From the NCBI GenBank assembly GCA_019454045.1, contig SKCR01025346.1, forward strand, positions 124,001-188,000: a DNA stretch of 64,000 nucleotides, in the 5' to 3' direction. Shown here piece by piece: positions 48,908 to 59,499 of the stretch (positions within the stretch are counted from its first letter, which is position 1; every line of letters begins with the position of its first letter). Below the pieces are notes generated by a model. The model ran no database searches. It was given only the letters and a program-made list of their open reading frames with translations, and was not told the origin of the DNA. The stretch is from Zanthoxylum bungeanum (lineage: Eukaryota; Streptophyta; Magnoliopsida; Sapindales; Rutaceae). Both the position numbers and the translations under genes were made by a program.

Positions 48908-49001
48908 ATAGTATTTAGTGATATATTGTTTGTTTTATTTTCATCTTCTTATTATTATTATTTTATTCATTCAATTTTAAATTCTATCATATTTTTTAAA
49001 A
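48908..49001. repeat. Right copy of the 94-base duplication
   Basis: Starts ATAGTATTTAGTGATATATT immediately after the LTR end at 48907 and matches 45907-46000 nearly base for base. Confidence 0.9.
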
Positions 49002-49310
49002 AATACATCGATTTAATCAATTAATGTTATGGAAATATTATAATTTTGTGAGCATTTATTATAATTTATATGTCAAAAGTATTTTGATTATTTTAAATTT
49101 TTAACAAGTTATTTAAATATTTTTTATATAAATTTTATATAAAACAATCCACTAAAAATGAAAAAACAAGTCCATGAGTTAGTGGGCATGACCTGCTGGT
49201 CCCGCAAGGCCCGGGCCTATGTTGGCATTCTGGGCCTCCTATTTTTTTTTGGCGGACCGGCATGACATAGCCCACTGATTTCGTGGGTCGTCCCTACCGG
49301 CACCTACGAG
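49002..49310. other. Intergenic sequence
   Basis: AT-rich up to about 49150, then a GC-richer piece with GGCCCGGGCC and GGCGGACCGGCATGAC. No gene or element end is identified. Confidence 0.4.
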
Positions 49311-49922
49311 TAGGGATGGTAAAATCCGAATCCAGACTCGGGTCCGGAAGGATCCGGATCCGGATGCATTTCTGTCGTCCCGGGTCCGAATCTGGACCCG
49401 GGAAAACTCATTCGGTCTGGACCCGGGTATACCTAGAACGGGTCCGGATATACCCAGAACGGGTCCGGGTATACCCGGACCGGACCCGGGATCCGCATCT
49501 TCCTCCACTGTTTTTTTTAAAAAAAAAAAAAAAAAACTCCACTTAACAATAAAAATATAACATATTACATAACAACTTCAACAACAACAACCAAAATTTT
49601 GAACACAGTGAAGATGATGAAGATTGAAGTTGAAGATGATGATGAACTGATGTGATTCCCACTGTTGTTTTTTTTGTTTTCTTTTTTGTTATTTTATAGA
49701 AAGGGAAAAAATAAAATGAAAATTATGATGACGATAAACTGATGATGATGAAGTTGAAGATTAGATTTAGGGAATTTTTGTTATACTTTAATTTTTTTTT
49801 ATTTAATTGGGTCCCGAATACCGGGGTCCGGAATCATCCGGACCCGGTTATAGTCGGGTCTTAATTATAAAGACCCGGGTCCGCAAAACAAATTTGCGGA
49901 TCCGGATCTTTTTGACACCCTA
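49311..49922. mobile_element. hAT-like non-autonomous element with GGGTCCGG-rich ends, 612 bp
   Basis: Ends TAGGGATGG on the left and TAGGGTGTC, read inward, on the right. Flanks CCTACGAG (49303-49310) and CCTTCGAG (49923-49930) are an 8-base target duplication with one mismatch. Both ends are packed with GGGTCCGG, GATCCGGA and CCCGGGT words; the middle is AT-rich with an A run. TAGGG ends with 8-base duplications fit non-autonomous hAT elements. No transposase. Confidence 0.72.
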
Positions 49923-50068
49923 CCTTCGAGCCTTATTTAAACAGACTGTGCGGAGGCGGGTTGACCTGGTGGCCACCTCTAACTTCAAGTATGTGGCAAG
50001 AATGTTAATGTTTGGATCATATACAATATAATATTGTTACAGTATAAACGTTGTATTATATATATATA

Positions 50069-50957
50069 CTAGTTTTTGCCCGTGCTTACGGCACGGTGTT
50101 ACAGTATTTGCTCGTGCCTACGGCACGGTGTTACAGAATTAAATGATTTTATTTTTTAATTAAATGATGTTTGTGCCTACGGCACGGTGTTACAGTATTT
50201 GCCCGTGCCTACGGCACGGTGTTACAGAATTAAATGATTTTATTTTTTAATTAAATGATTTTATTTTAACTTTCTATTTTTTAATTTGAAATTTTGAAAT
50301 TTTTTTACCATTTTCATCAATCAATTCACTTTTTTTCCTCCAATTACCAATGGTGTTTGAGGAAAGAGAGTGTATCCAACGGCTCTCTTTATGTGGCTTA
50401 ATTGACGGCCCGCTGTTATAGTATTTGGCCGTGTCTACGGCACGATGTTACAGTATTTGCCCGTGCCTACGGCACGGTGTTACAGAATTAAATGATTTTA
50501 TTTTTTAATTAAATGATTTTATTTTAACTTTCTATTTTTTAATTTGAAAATTTGAAATTTTTTGACCATTTCCATCAATCAATTCACTCTATTTCCTCCA
50601 ATCACCAATGGTGTTTGAGGAAAGAGAGTGTATCCAACGGCTCTCTTTATGTGGCTTAATTGACGGCCCGGTGTTACAGTATTTGGCCGTGTCTACGGCA
50701 CCGTGTTACAGCATTTGCCCGTGCCTACGGCACGGTGTTACAGAATTAAATGATTTTATTTTTTAATTAAATGATTTTATTTTAACTTTCTATTTTTTAA
50801 TTTGAAAATTTGAAAATTTTTGACCCTTTCCATCAATCAATTCACTCTATTTCCTCCAATCACCAATGAAATGATTTGGGCCGTCAATTAAGCCACATAA
50901 ATAGAGCCGTTGGATACACTCTCTTTCCTCCAACACCATTCTTCTTTATTATATAGA
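50069..50957 (-). mobile_element. Non-autonomous Helitron, 889 bp
   Basis: On minus, the 5' end reads TCTATATAATAAAG after an A (50957 downward). The 3' end has a GC-rich hairpin (CCGTGC...GCACGG), a few A residues, then CTAG (50072-50069) followed by T. TC start, hairpin plus CTRR end and insertion between A and T are the standard Helitron signs. Inside, the 3' hairpin unit is repeated about every 270 bases, and inverted copies of the 5' end segment occur near 50349 and 50609. No Rep/helicase. Confidence 0.75.
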
Positions 50958-50974
50958 TATATGAAATCGTTGGA

Positions 50975-51130
50975 AATCTCGCCGCCAAACCACCCCTTTC
51001 AGGCTTAAGCGGGTAGGAAAAACCTACGGCTGTCCCAGATTCTTACAAGAAACGCACTCTTTGTAATCAAACTCAGAACCTCAAGGTGAGCTCTTGAGCC
51101 CTACACCACCAAGCAACGCCCCTTAGGGAC
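50975..51130 (-). mobile_element. Possible tRNA-derived SINE
   Basis: On the minus strand, TGGTGTAGGGCTCAAGAG resembles an A box, and GAGGTTCTGAGTTTG, about 20 bases on, resembles a B box. The stretch is GC-richer than its surroundings. I see no clear target duplication or A-rich tail, so this is tentative. Confidence 0.35.
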
Positions 51131-51150
51131 AAATGTTGTATTATAATTCA

Positions 51151-51287
51151 CAAAAATGATACACTCACACACATTTTTACTTAAAGTTTTACAAACTTTC
51201 TCACTGTATCTACAGTAAATCACTGTAGATACAGTGAGAGAGTTAGTAAAACTTTAAGTAAAAGTGTGTATGAGTGTATCATTACTC
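51151..51287. mobile_element. Foldback MITE, MULE-like, 137 bp
   Basis: Almost the whole element is one inverted repeat. The arm AATGATACACTCACACAC near 51155 is mirrored near 51282, meeting at CTGTATCTACAGTAAATC in the centre. Flanks TTATAATTCA (51141-51150 and 51288-51297) are a perfect 10-base direct repeat. Duplications of 9-10 bases point to Mutator-like mobilisation. Confidence 0.8.
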
Positions 51288-51419
51288 TTATAATTCATCG
51301 TGATCATCTAATTTTGTTAACCTTCTTTTTATCATTAACAAATAAAAAATAAAAAATAAAAAATGTGTTAACATCAATCTTAATCAATTTTGAAAGTTTT
51401 CTTTCTTTCTAATTTGTGT

Positions 51420-51880
51420 TAGGGGTGTTCACGGGTCGGGTCGGGTCGAGTTTTTTTAATTTTTATGAGACCCGATTGGGTCGGGTCACGTGAAAGTCGG
51501 GTCGCGGGTCGGGTTACGCGGAGGTGAAATCCGATCGGGTTCGGATCGGGTCGGATCGTCGGGTCGGCAAAAAAATTAATGATTTAATTATTTTGAAATA
51601 TAAATATTATTTATTTTATGTCCCGAAAATTCTCATATATATAAAGTTTTAATACAATAAAAGTAATAAATAAATGAAATAATAATAAAAATTTTAAAAA
51701 ATAATAAAATTTTTAGAAAAATAATAAAAATATTATAGGGCCGAGTCCGGTCGGGTTTTAGTATCAAACCTAATAATAAAAATATTATTAGGGTCGGGTC
51801 GGATTGGAATTTTTTTATTTTTTTAAAACCGCGCGGGTCGGGTCGGATCGCGGGTTGACCCGACCCTATGAACACTCCTA
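51420..51880. mobile_element. hAT-like non-autonomous element with GGGTCGG-rich ends, 461 bp
   Basis: Ends TAGGGGTGTTCAC on the left and TAGGAGTGTTCAT, read inward, on the right. GGGTCGGGTC words fill both ends. The expected 8-base duplication is degenerate (ATTTGTGT and ATTTTGCT), so age or a wrong end by a base is possible. It is built like the 49311 element but with a different repeat word. Confidence 0.6.
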
Positions 51881-52503
51881 ATTTTGCTAATTCGCAATTG
51901 TTTTCTGAATTTATATGTGATAGTTAAAGGTGGACATTTGGAATTCTTTCGATATTTATTAAATTTCGATTTGGTTTCGAAACCATTCAATTTAAGAGTT
52001 TGGAATCATTCATTTTTTTGTTAAATTCTGGTTCGTTTTGGTTCGATTTGTTGTTCGATTCAATCTCATTCTATTGGATATTATAACAGATTATATCAAA
52101 TGATGAAATAACATTAACTATATTAATTTACGATGTAAAATGTGTTATTTTGAGATGTTATCATACATTTGTGAATAATTATTTAATTTATAATTAAGAA
52201 TCATGCATCGTAAAAATTATACATCTCTACAAAATTATATGGATTAATCACTTCTATATCTTTTATTTAATTCAATCATCTTTACTAAATAAATATATTT
52301 TGTTAATGAATGAAGAGTAAGGGGATATGACTAGACACGACCACGGTTCCGGTTCAGTTTTGGTTCCGAACCGATTGCAACCGACCAGATTCGGTTCCGG
52401 AATTGTTTTTTTTCGGTTCGGTTAGGGTTAGCCTCTAACCTAAACCGAACGGAACTGGACGATTCCAACGGTTCGAACTGGAACCATTCGGTTCCTGATC
52501 GGC
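51881..52503. other. AT-rich sequence ending in a GGTTCCG-rich fragment
   Basis: 51881-52330 is AT-rich with GGTTCG words. 52335-52503 is dense in GGTTCCG/CGGAACC words, like one end of another small hAT-like element, cut where the Athila-like LTR begins at 52504. Confidence 0.4.
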
Positions 52504-54262
52504 TGAATACACACGCAAGCGCACGTATCGTTCAAGCAGTATAACTGTATCGATCCCACGAGCACTTAACACTAATGTTATTAATTGTTGAAACAAAATG
52601 TCTACAAGTATCCAAATTGATTGTTCGTTGGGTGGTGAATTTACCTAAAACAAACAAGTAAATAAAACCAATGTTGATTTCAAAATTAATAATGATATGT
52701 AAATATCAAGGGTTATGAATCCGACCAATATTCTACTAAAGCTGAGTTTATTACCTTATGTTTGTGCAATGTGCCAGTTTATTAACCTGGAACACGAATG
52801 TATTCATAAGCCTCTTCCGATGGTCAAATGAAAATATTCAAAGTTACTTAATTAACTATATTCCTATGTTAACTAAGAAACTCCAAATTCATTAAGTTTA
52901 AGTTCCAATTGCAGTTACACCCGCCCTACAGGTATATTCATATCCTGAAGGGAAATCCCCCTAAGTGAGATCGTGTGTTATTGAGTCTATGGCTAAACCT
53001 AAAATCTATTTTCCAAGTTCATTTTAAGTTTACCTAATCAATCTTATTGGTGGCCAATTCAACAAGACGCATTAAAAACTAGACTCAAAAAATAAACCAA
53101 AACATCACACAAAACACAAAGTAGCTCAACTTATAAAACCATTGATATTGGTATTCATCACAACCCTAGACAATATGTTTAGTTACAAAACATACCTAAA
53201 ATTATAAAATGCATAATTAAACAAAATAACATAATAGAGAATTAAAAAGTAATGAAAATTACAACAATAAAACAAAATGTTGGAGCTAGCCAGATAGGGG
53301 TTTCACTTTTAATACTTCAAATACAGATTACTCCCTTATCAATTAATCATTTCTTAAATTAATTATATTAAAACCGACCATATAGGTGGTGAATGTCATT
53401 TGTCCAAAGTCCAACCGACCATATAGGCGGTAACAAAATCATATAAACCGACCATGTAGGCGGTAACAATATTAGCACCTAAACCGACCATATAGTTGGA
53501 AATTAAGTCCAATAATATAAAACCGGCCATATAGGTGGTAAATAATTAATTCAAATTACTTATTTAAATTAAGGGCGTAAATCTAAATTATTATATTAAA
53601 AGTTTCACCCCAGACTCCAGCAAAAAGAGATTATCTACTCATGATGTAATTAAAAACACACAAAAAATTATTAAATAAATAAAAAGAAAATACAAGAAAA
53701 CTTAAATAAACATACAAGACACTTTCTTTTAGGTTTTCATGGAGAAATCCCCCAAAGAAAGCATGAAAAATTTTACAAAGTTTGGCTTGGTATTTATAAG
53801 CAAATATAAAGGCTTCCACCAATTTCTCCACCAAACACTCCACCAAACATGTCATGTTTGGTGGAAGTTTGTCAATTTCCATTTTTTTATTTTTTGTTTT
53901 TATTTTTTTGTTTTTGAAAATGACTTTAATAATTATATATAACACACTTTCAGATTTTTCATCAATTTCGGTCATGAAAACCTCAGAATTCGAAATTTCT
54001 ATGAACATCAAAGTTGTAGATCTTTAAGTCTTCTTTCATCTGGAACTTGAATCACCTCAATCCAATATCGGAATAAAAAGTTATGCCAAAATACGAAACT
54101 TGCGCAAAGTTGAAATTTCTGAAATTGTACTTCATTAGAATGCCATATCAAGTTTCCAACCTCCAAAATCCAAATGTCAATTCCAGTTTTTGTCATTCTT
54201 TGTTCCATATTTTATCCTGAATGATTTCATTGAGTTCCAATTTTATTTATCTGTAAAATAAG
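52504..54262 (-). repeat. 3' LTR of Athila-like element 2, main part
   Basis: The end at 52504 and the block up to about 52780 match the R/U5 side of the LTRs at 18599 and 24713. Five CCATATAGG-type words (53375-53540) parallel the four in element 1. The U3 side differs: no ACGT array, a TATAAATA box near 53790 on minus, and a different coding-free leader. The remaining 92 bases of LTR lie at 56282-56373. Confidence 0.8.
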
Positions 54263-56276
54263 TGTTGGACAATTATGACCCATAGCGTCACTATTTGTAC
54301 AGATCATTGTGTTGTTGTACAAATTAACTATGTGACAAAGGAGATTGCACTCTTATCATTTGTGATTAGATCACCTAGATGTATAAATGATGAAAGGTCC
54401 CTATGATTTGTTCCTGGACAGAGAATGATATGAGACATTATCAGTCCACGAAGGATAAATCATTAAATATCCCTAGTCAGAATATTATCGAGATTGGACA
54501 TCGATAAATACGTAAAAGACTAGTATTACACTTGTGCGCGTTTGTGAGAGCACAATGGCATAGTTCTCATATATTTGGGTATAGGATACTCATGCAAGTG
54601 TAATAGGAGGTTGTGTTTCACCGATGGTACGGGAAACAGCTTCACTCTGGATAAGACCCCGCGGAATCCCATTAGTAGTATGACTATGTGTCTATGGGAG
54701 TCCGCAATCAGGGTAGGTGTATTTGGTCTTAACCTGAGACTTGCATCGCTAATGCATACGACAATCTATATACTTTGGTTGAGGTCGTCCAGGGCTTTAA
54801 CAGGTTCTGTGTACGCCAATTCTGGGTATATCGAGAATCGTAGTATGTTGGGTGTGATGTCAAGATGGAAGTGTCACTCCAGTCATATGGAGATGATGGT
54901 CACGTAGGATACGGTACTAGTACTCTTAAATGCTGCAGCTATCGGGATAAAATGACAAGGTCAGGTTTATCCGATTATAGAGACTAGTCACCAGACATCC
55001 GACATGTGCTTCGTACGGGGCAGACACATTTCCAGCCCCAGGCCTAGCACGTGATCATCCGATGCTGGACAGAAATACGCAATACTACGGTATACTACGT
55101 CTGATACAGATCCTTTATTCCTGTAAGGATATTTCCGGAGAATTGGGGAGGCATGGCGCTTTGCTAGAGGCCAATCTTGTCTTGTAATTCGGTATAAACG
55201 TAGTACGAGGTACTTACGTGTTCGGATAGTCTGACGACCGAATTCACTGCCAACATATCCGGGGATCTCATGGGTCGCTTCCCAAAGATTCACCGATGAC
55301 GTATAACTCGCACTCTAAATTAATCTTGGATTAATTAGAAGAGAGAGAAAATTAATCTGGGATTAATTGCGGAGATATTTTATCTGGGATAAAATATCAA
55401 TTAAAGAGAGATAACGATTAATTTGGAATTAATCAATAAATTAATATATTTGATATATTAAACGAAATTGGATTTCGACGCGGAATTAAAATTAGATTTT
55501 AATTCGGGCGAGCGAATTAATTTAGAATTAATTCGTTAGCGACGTGAATAGTGACTTCGCTAGGCGTAATCATTTAATTACGACGCAACAGAAAATTTGT
55601 TAATTTAGAATTAGCGAACCCGAGCCCGAGATGATTTACGAGCGCATTCGTATTTCGAATTCGAGTGCGGCACGTCAAATCAAGCGTCAAATTGCTAGTC
55701 GCATCAATCGTTAAATCACTTGTCACTTTTAGTGATGTGACATGACAAGTTGATGGATTGAGTGATGTGGGTGGTTGGAGGCTTTAATGGTTTGACTTAT
55801 TAAAGCCAAATTCACATGAAATGCATGTGAAATTCAAATGAGTGTATATATTACACAAATTTGGAACCAACAAATCTAATCTCTCTTTTCCCTCTCTTTT
55901 CTTCACGCCATTTTTCTTCTTTTCTGGTTCTGTTATTACCGTGACTGTGGAGGAAGAAAAGGGAAGCAAGAGTTGGGTTTTTGTGGCAAAAACCGCAAGT
56001 GCTAGCACACTACGAGATATGCGAAGGTGATAGGGAAGCTCACCTATGAGCCGGGAACCGTTCGACGAAGCTTGGAGCTTGACGAAGGACCAAAAACGAA
56101 GTCAAAACAGTGAGCAAAAACTGCACTGCAGTTCACGCCAAACCAGTTCGTTTTTGAAGTTTCGTTGCTTGCCGTGTCGCTCAACCGATCGATGTAAGTA
56201 TTCTGCAACTTCTTCGATGTGTATTCGCAATGTTTTCATACTTATAATCGATCCTGGACCTAATTAGAAACCAACA
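54263..56276 (+). mobile_element. Solo LTR, 2.0 kb
   Basis: Starts TGTTGGACAA and ends AACCAACA, with a perfect target duplication ATAAG (54258-54262 and 56277-56281). It has no internal region, so the element was lost by LTR recombination. It sits in the 3' LTR of Athila-like element 2. The same family appears inverted at 62433-64000. Short ends of the TGTTGG...CCAACA type fit a Ty1-copia LTR, but without internal sequence the family stays open. Confidence 0.93.
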
Positions 56277-56373
56277 ATAAGAAAAACACATCAAAACGTT
56301 CATAAAACCTGAGAAACTATACAAAATATTAAGTAAAATGGACGGTAAATATTGATATTTTTTCCGCTCATCA

Positions 56374-57491
56374 CACCCCCAAACCTAACATTTTGCTAGT
56401 CCTCGAGCAAAACAAATGGAAACAAAATGAAATAAATAATAAAGTCTAAATTAACCTAGGTCACTTTCGTAGGGATCACGATTGCGTTTAGCGTATGCAA
56501 CAAGTCTTTAAACCCCTAGGTGTCCCTAGTGGACGAGTTGTAGTCTTGTGAAGATTTACAGCGACGATACCCGCAAACGTTAATGAAATGTACAAAAAAG
56601 CAAAAATACAAAATAAACAAAATAAACAAGCTAGTAACTAAACAAGTGAAATTTCTTATCCAAGTTAGTAGTTGTTTTCTTTCTTTCTAAATTACTAAAT
56701 AAGTAAATTCTCCTATGCTTTTTACCATTCTACATATACACAGCTAACAAGGTATTAATCAATTCATTGTGCCCACAATATTCATAAGTGCAGTTGAAAA
56801 GAGAGTAATATTTTTATCCTAAAGTTATATCAAAATTCACACCTTTTTGGCAATGAAAATTTTTTTTCTCTTTTTTTTTTTTTACAATATCTTCAATCCT
56901 TTTAGTGAGCTTTGAGCCAATGACTCCTAAACCAGTTGACTTTAGGGCACTAGGTGTTAAGACACCCCTACGGACTTAATTACTCAGATCTCAGATGTTA
57001 AAAGCTCTACTGTTTGACGCGAACAATCAATGCTTACTGAGGCAAGATGTCTGGCTACTAAGTAGAAACGTTATTATTATTAACTTAGGCTTTTACCGTT
57101 TGACGCGAACAATCACTGCTTACTGAGGTAAGACGTCCGGTTACTAAGTAAAAACATGGTTAATTATTTATATACACTTTTTTTTTAAATTCCCCTTTTA
57201 GGTGCTACTTCCAACAAATTAGAGTACTGAATATTACAAACTTTTCACTTACAACCCATGTGCATATGTTACCATGTATGTCAATAATATCTGTCAAATG
57301 AGCATATGAATATCAAATTTAGTCAATATTATGGAGAATTTACAAATTTAAATAATTCAAAAAGAAATAATAAGAAATTAACTTGTTACGAATTAAGTTG
57401 AGATACGTCTCAAGAGTGGAAACTCCTTACACAGCTATCTCAAAACAATTCCACTTGGTTAGTCAAGTTAAAAAAATCAAAATCATTAGTA

Positions 57492-57538
<47 letters not shown>

Positions 57539-57587
57539 TATTATTATTATTATTATATTATTATTATTATTATTCGTATTATTATTA

Positions 57588-57633
<46 letters not shown>

Positions 57634-57833
57634 TTATGTTTTTTAGTAATTGTTTTTGAATTTTTGACTAAAAACCAAGCAAAAACAAGACAACGAAAAA
57701 AATAAAATAAGATACTAGTCAATTATTCCCCCCCCAAACCTAATTGAGACATTGTCCCCAATGTCTAAAAAGAAGAAGAAAAATTTAGAAGACAGTACCT
57801 AGTTAGCGTGGACTTGTACATTTAAAAAGAAAA
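56374..57833 (-). other. Conserved non-coding module of Athila-like element 2
   Basis: On minus, after the LOG stop: GACATTGGGGACAATGTC (57766-57749) with GGTTTGGGGGGGG, an AT-rich part with a microsatellite, two tandem units of about 100 bases (about 57005-57160, marker GTTTGACGCGAACAATCA), a block matching the GCCCTAAAG...CTGGTTT module of element 1 (about 56910-56990), the CTCGTCCACTAGGGACACC block (about 56517-56535), and the polypurine tract. No reading frame is supported. Confidence 0.7.
57491..57634. repeat. (ATT)n microsatellite
   Basis: About 48 near-uniform ATT triplets with a few interruptions. It encodes the poly-Leu open frame seen on plus, which is an artefact. It lies between LOG and the polypurine tract of Athila-like element 2. 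Confidence 0.95.
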
Positions 57834-58486
57834 CTAAAGGTTAAGATCCAAATTTATCTGATGCTTCTTACCACAATCATTATCAGACCAGTTTATCTTG
57901 GAAAAGATATGGTCAATTTTTGGTTCAAAGGCTAAGAGTTGGTCAATTAAATCATTGGTTGTTCTGGCAGTGAAGATGATATCTTTTACGGGTTTTGAAA
58001 GGAACCCATTTCTCCGGGCATCTTCAAGAAACACAAAAAGAAAGTCAACAAATCCATCAATATTAAACAGTCCAATTGGATTCTGGTGTATGTTCAAGTT
58101 CGCCAAGATATCACTATAAAAATTTCCTCCATCGTGCCTAAGCCACCTTGCAAAGCAATAAAAGCGTCAGCACGGTTAATCATTTTAACAAGTCGTTCGG
58201 ACATACCTGGCACGATGCATTCTTCTCCGTTTGATTGTCCTATAAGATTTGCGTCCGCCAAAGGTTTTGGGATAATTCTCAAAACTTGACTACCTCCTTC
58301 CTGTACGGCCCTTGAAATGTACCTCATCAGTCCAAAATTGCCACCGCCATATACTAAGTGCATATTTCTCTCAGCCATGACTCTACCCAATTCTTGTGAT
58401 GTCTCTATAAATTCTGGTTTAGATCCAGAACTAGTCCCACAAAACACATAGATGTTAATGACTCGTCTTCTTGAAGTTGCTTTCAA
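57834..58486 (-). pseudogene. LOG-type cytokinin riboside 5'-monophosphate phosphoribohydrolase, retrotransposon-borne copy 2
   Basis: About 217 codons without introns, matching LOG length. In order: YVFCGTSSGSKPEF, MHLVYGGGNFGLM, EGGSQVLRIIPKPL, MSERLVKMINRADAF, QGGLGTMEE where the family has PGGxGTxxE, then (in the next frame) ANLNIHQNPIGLF and INWSDND. The Arg of the MSER stretch and the final Glu of the signature, both important in LOG catalysis, are kept. A one-base deletion near 58102, inside the SWANL stretch, splits it into frames 58486-58094 and 58106-57834. The signature Pro is Gln. The C-terminus ends in LDLNL, an EAR-like form. It is sense to the element and sits where an env-like ORF is expected. 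With only two lesions it decayed less than copy 1. Confidence 0.9.
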
Positions 58487-58640
58487 TTGTTTTTACTATC
58501 TCTCTAATCTGGATGTGTTGAAGAGAGCAATGACGAGCTGAATTTATAGATCCTGAAAAAGGATGAGTAATAATAGCACTAGTACCTGTCAAATGACAAT
58601 TATTAACTAATCAATAAAATAAATCGTGAAAGTCAAAAAG
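58487..58640 (-). promoter_or_regulatory. Conserved segment upstream of LOG in both elements
   Basis: On minus, the bases before the LOG ATG include AGTGCTATTATTA, a CCTTTTTCAG word, and CTATAAATTCAGC about 40-60 bases upstream of the ATG. The same order occurs at 22630-22726 in copy 1. The segment could be captured LOG 5' UTR, a small promoter, or a splice acceptor (TTTTTCAG); the sequence does not decide. Confidence 0.5.
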
Positions 58641-58837
58641 TCTAGATCTTGTCGGCAAAAATGAAAGAAAATAACAAAATAAATCACAATTATTTGTTAA
58701 AGACAAAGAAATCAAAATTATGTACATGTAGTAACGGCTTGAATGACATCTATGTGTCAGGCACAAGCTTCCCATCCAATTTTCTTAAAAATTGGCAAAC
58801 TGTGTCTTTTAAAGTCAGATTCCAGAGATTTAATTAT

Positions 58838-59268
58838 TGTCTTTCTCTTCGAAACTGTGTATGTAAATTGCGAATCGCGTGATACACATATCCACTGGGA
58901 TGCGTCTCAAGAGTCAATGATATGTCATCTAAAGACTCCTTACTCATGTCATCCCTAATGAATTTTATTTTATCTTCGCAGTTATCAGACATTATTCCTA
59001 ATGAACGACAATGAGTATTGCATGTACAACGTTCACATGTATAACAAACACCTAATCATTTAGCTCTTCTTTTCTTAGCATATGTGCTCCTTTCTAAACC
59101 AGGCAGAAATGAAATAAAAGAGTCAGATGACTGACCTGCCAATCGGACTCGTACTTCAATTATCCAACAAATGTCACTATGAATACCTTTGATCATCATA
59201 AGTCTCAATCTTTTAATGCGTGCTTTATAGACTTTCATAAGAGAGTTTTAATGGAGAGAAGGAAAATC
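58838..59268 (-). pseudogene. Unknown Cys-rich frame between pol and LOG
   Basis: A minus-strand frame runs from about 59268 to a stop at 58838, with a single internal TGA at 59056-59058. It starts with a basic stretch (MKVYKARIKRLRLMMIKG), and after the TGA reads VCYTCERCTCNTHCRSLGI, a cluster of six Cys within 14 residues, then an acidic/charged part and HPSGYVYHAIRNL. I know no matching domain. It could be an env-position ORF of the element or a second captured fragment. Copy 1 lacks it. Confidence 0.4.
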
Positions 59269-59499
59269 CTTGTGAAGTTTTGCGAGAACGTCTTCCATCA
59301 TGTCTGTGACTTTTCCTACAAAAATTAAACACACAAAAATAAAACACACCTATCTAAATATATACACAAATTACATGGGTTGCCTCTCTGCTAGCGCTAA
59401 GTTTAACGTCGTCAGCTAGACATGATTGCCCCAACGTTAAGCTGGATCGGCAAGTGTGAGACTTTTTTTTTGTCACTGAAATGAATCTCCCCAATAGTG

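Noticed and set aside
54575..55293. Frames of about 100 codons inside the solo LTR
   Set aside because: They lie in a proven solo LTR, have no domain, and are not kept in the second copy at 62433-64000.
57383..57646. Open frame encoding a poly-Leu/Tyr/Ile protein
   Set aside because: It is produced by the (ATT)n microsatellite and has no other content.
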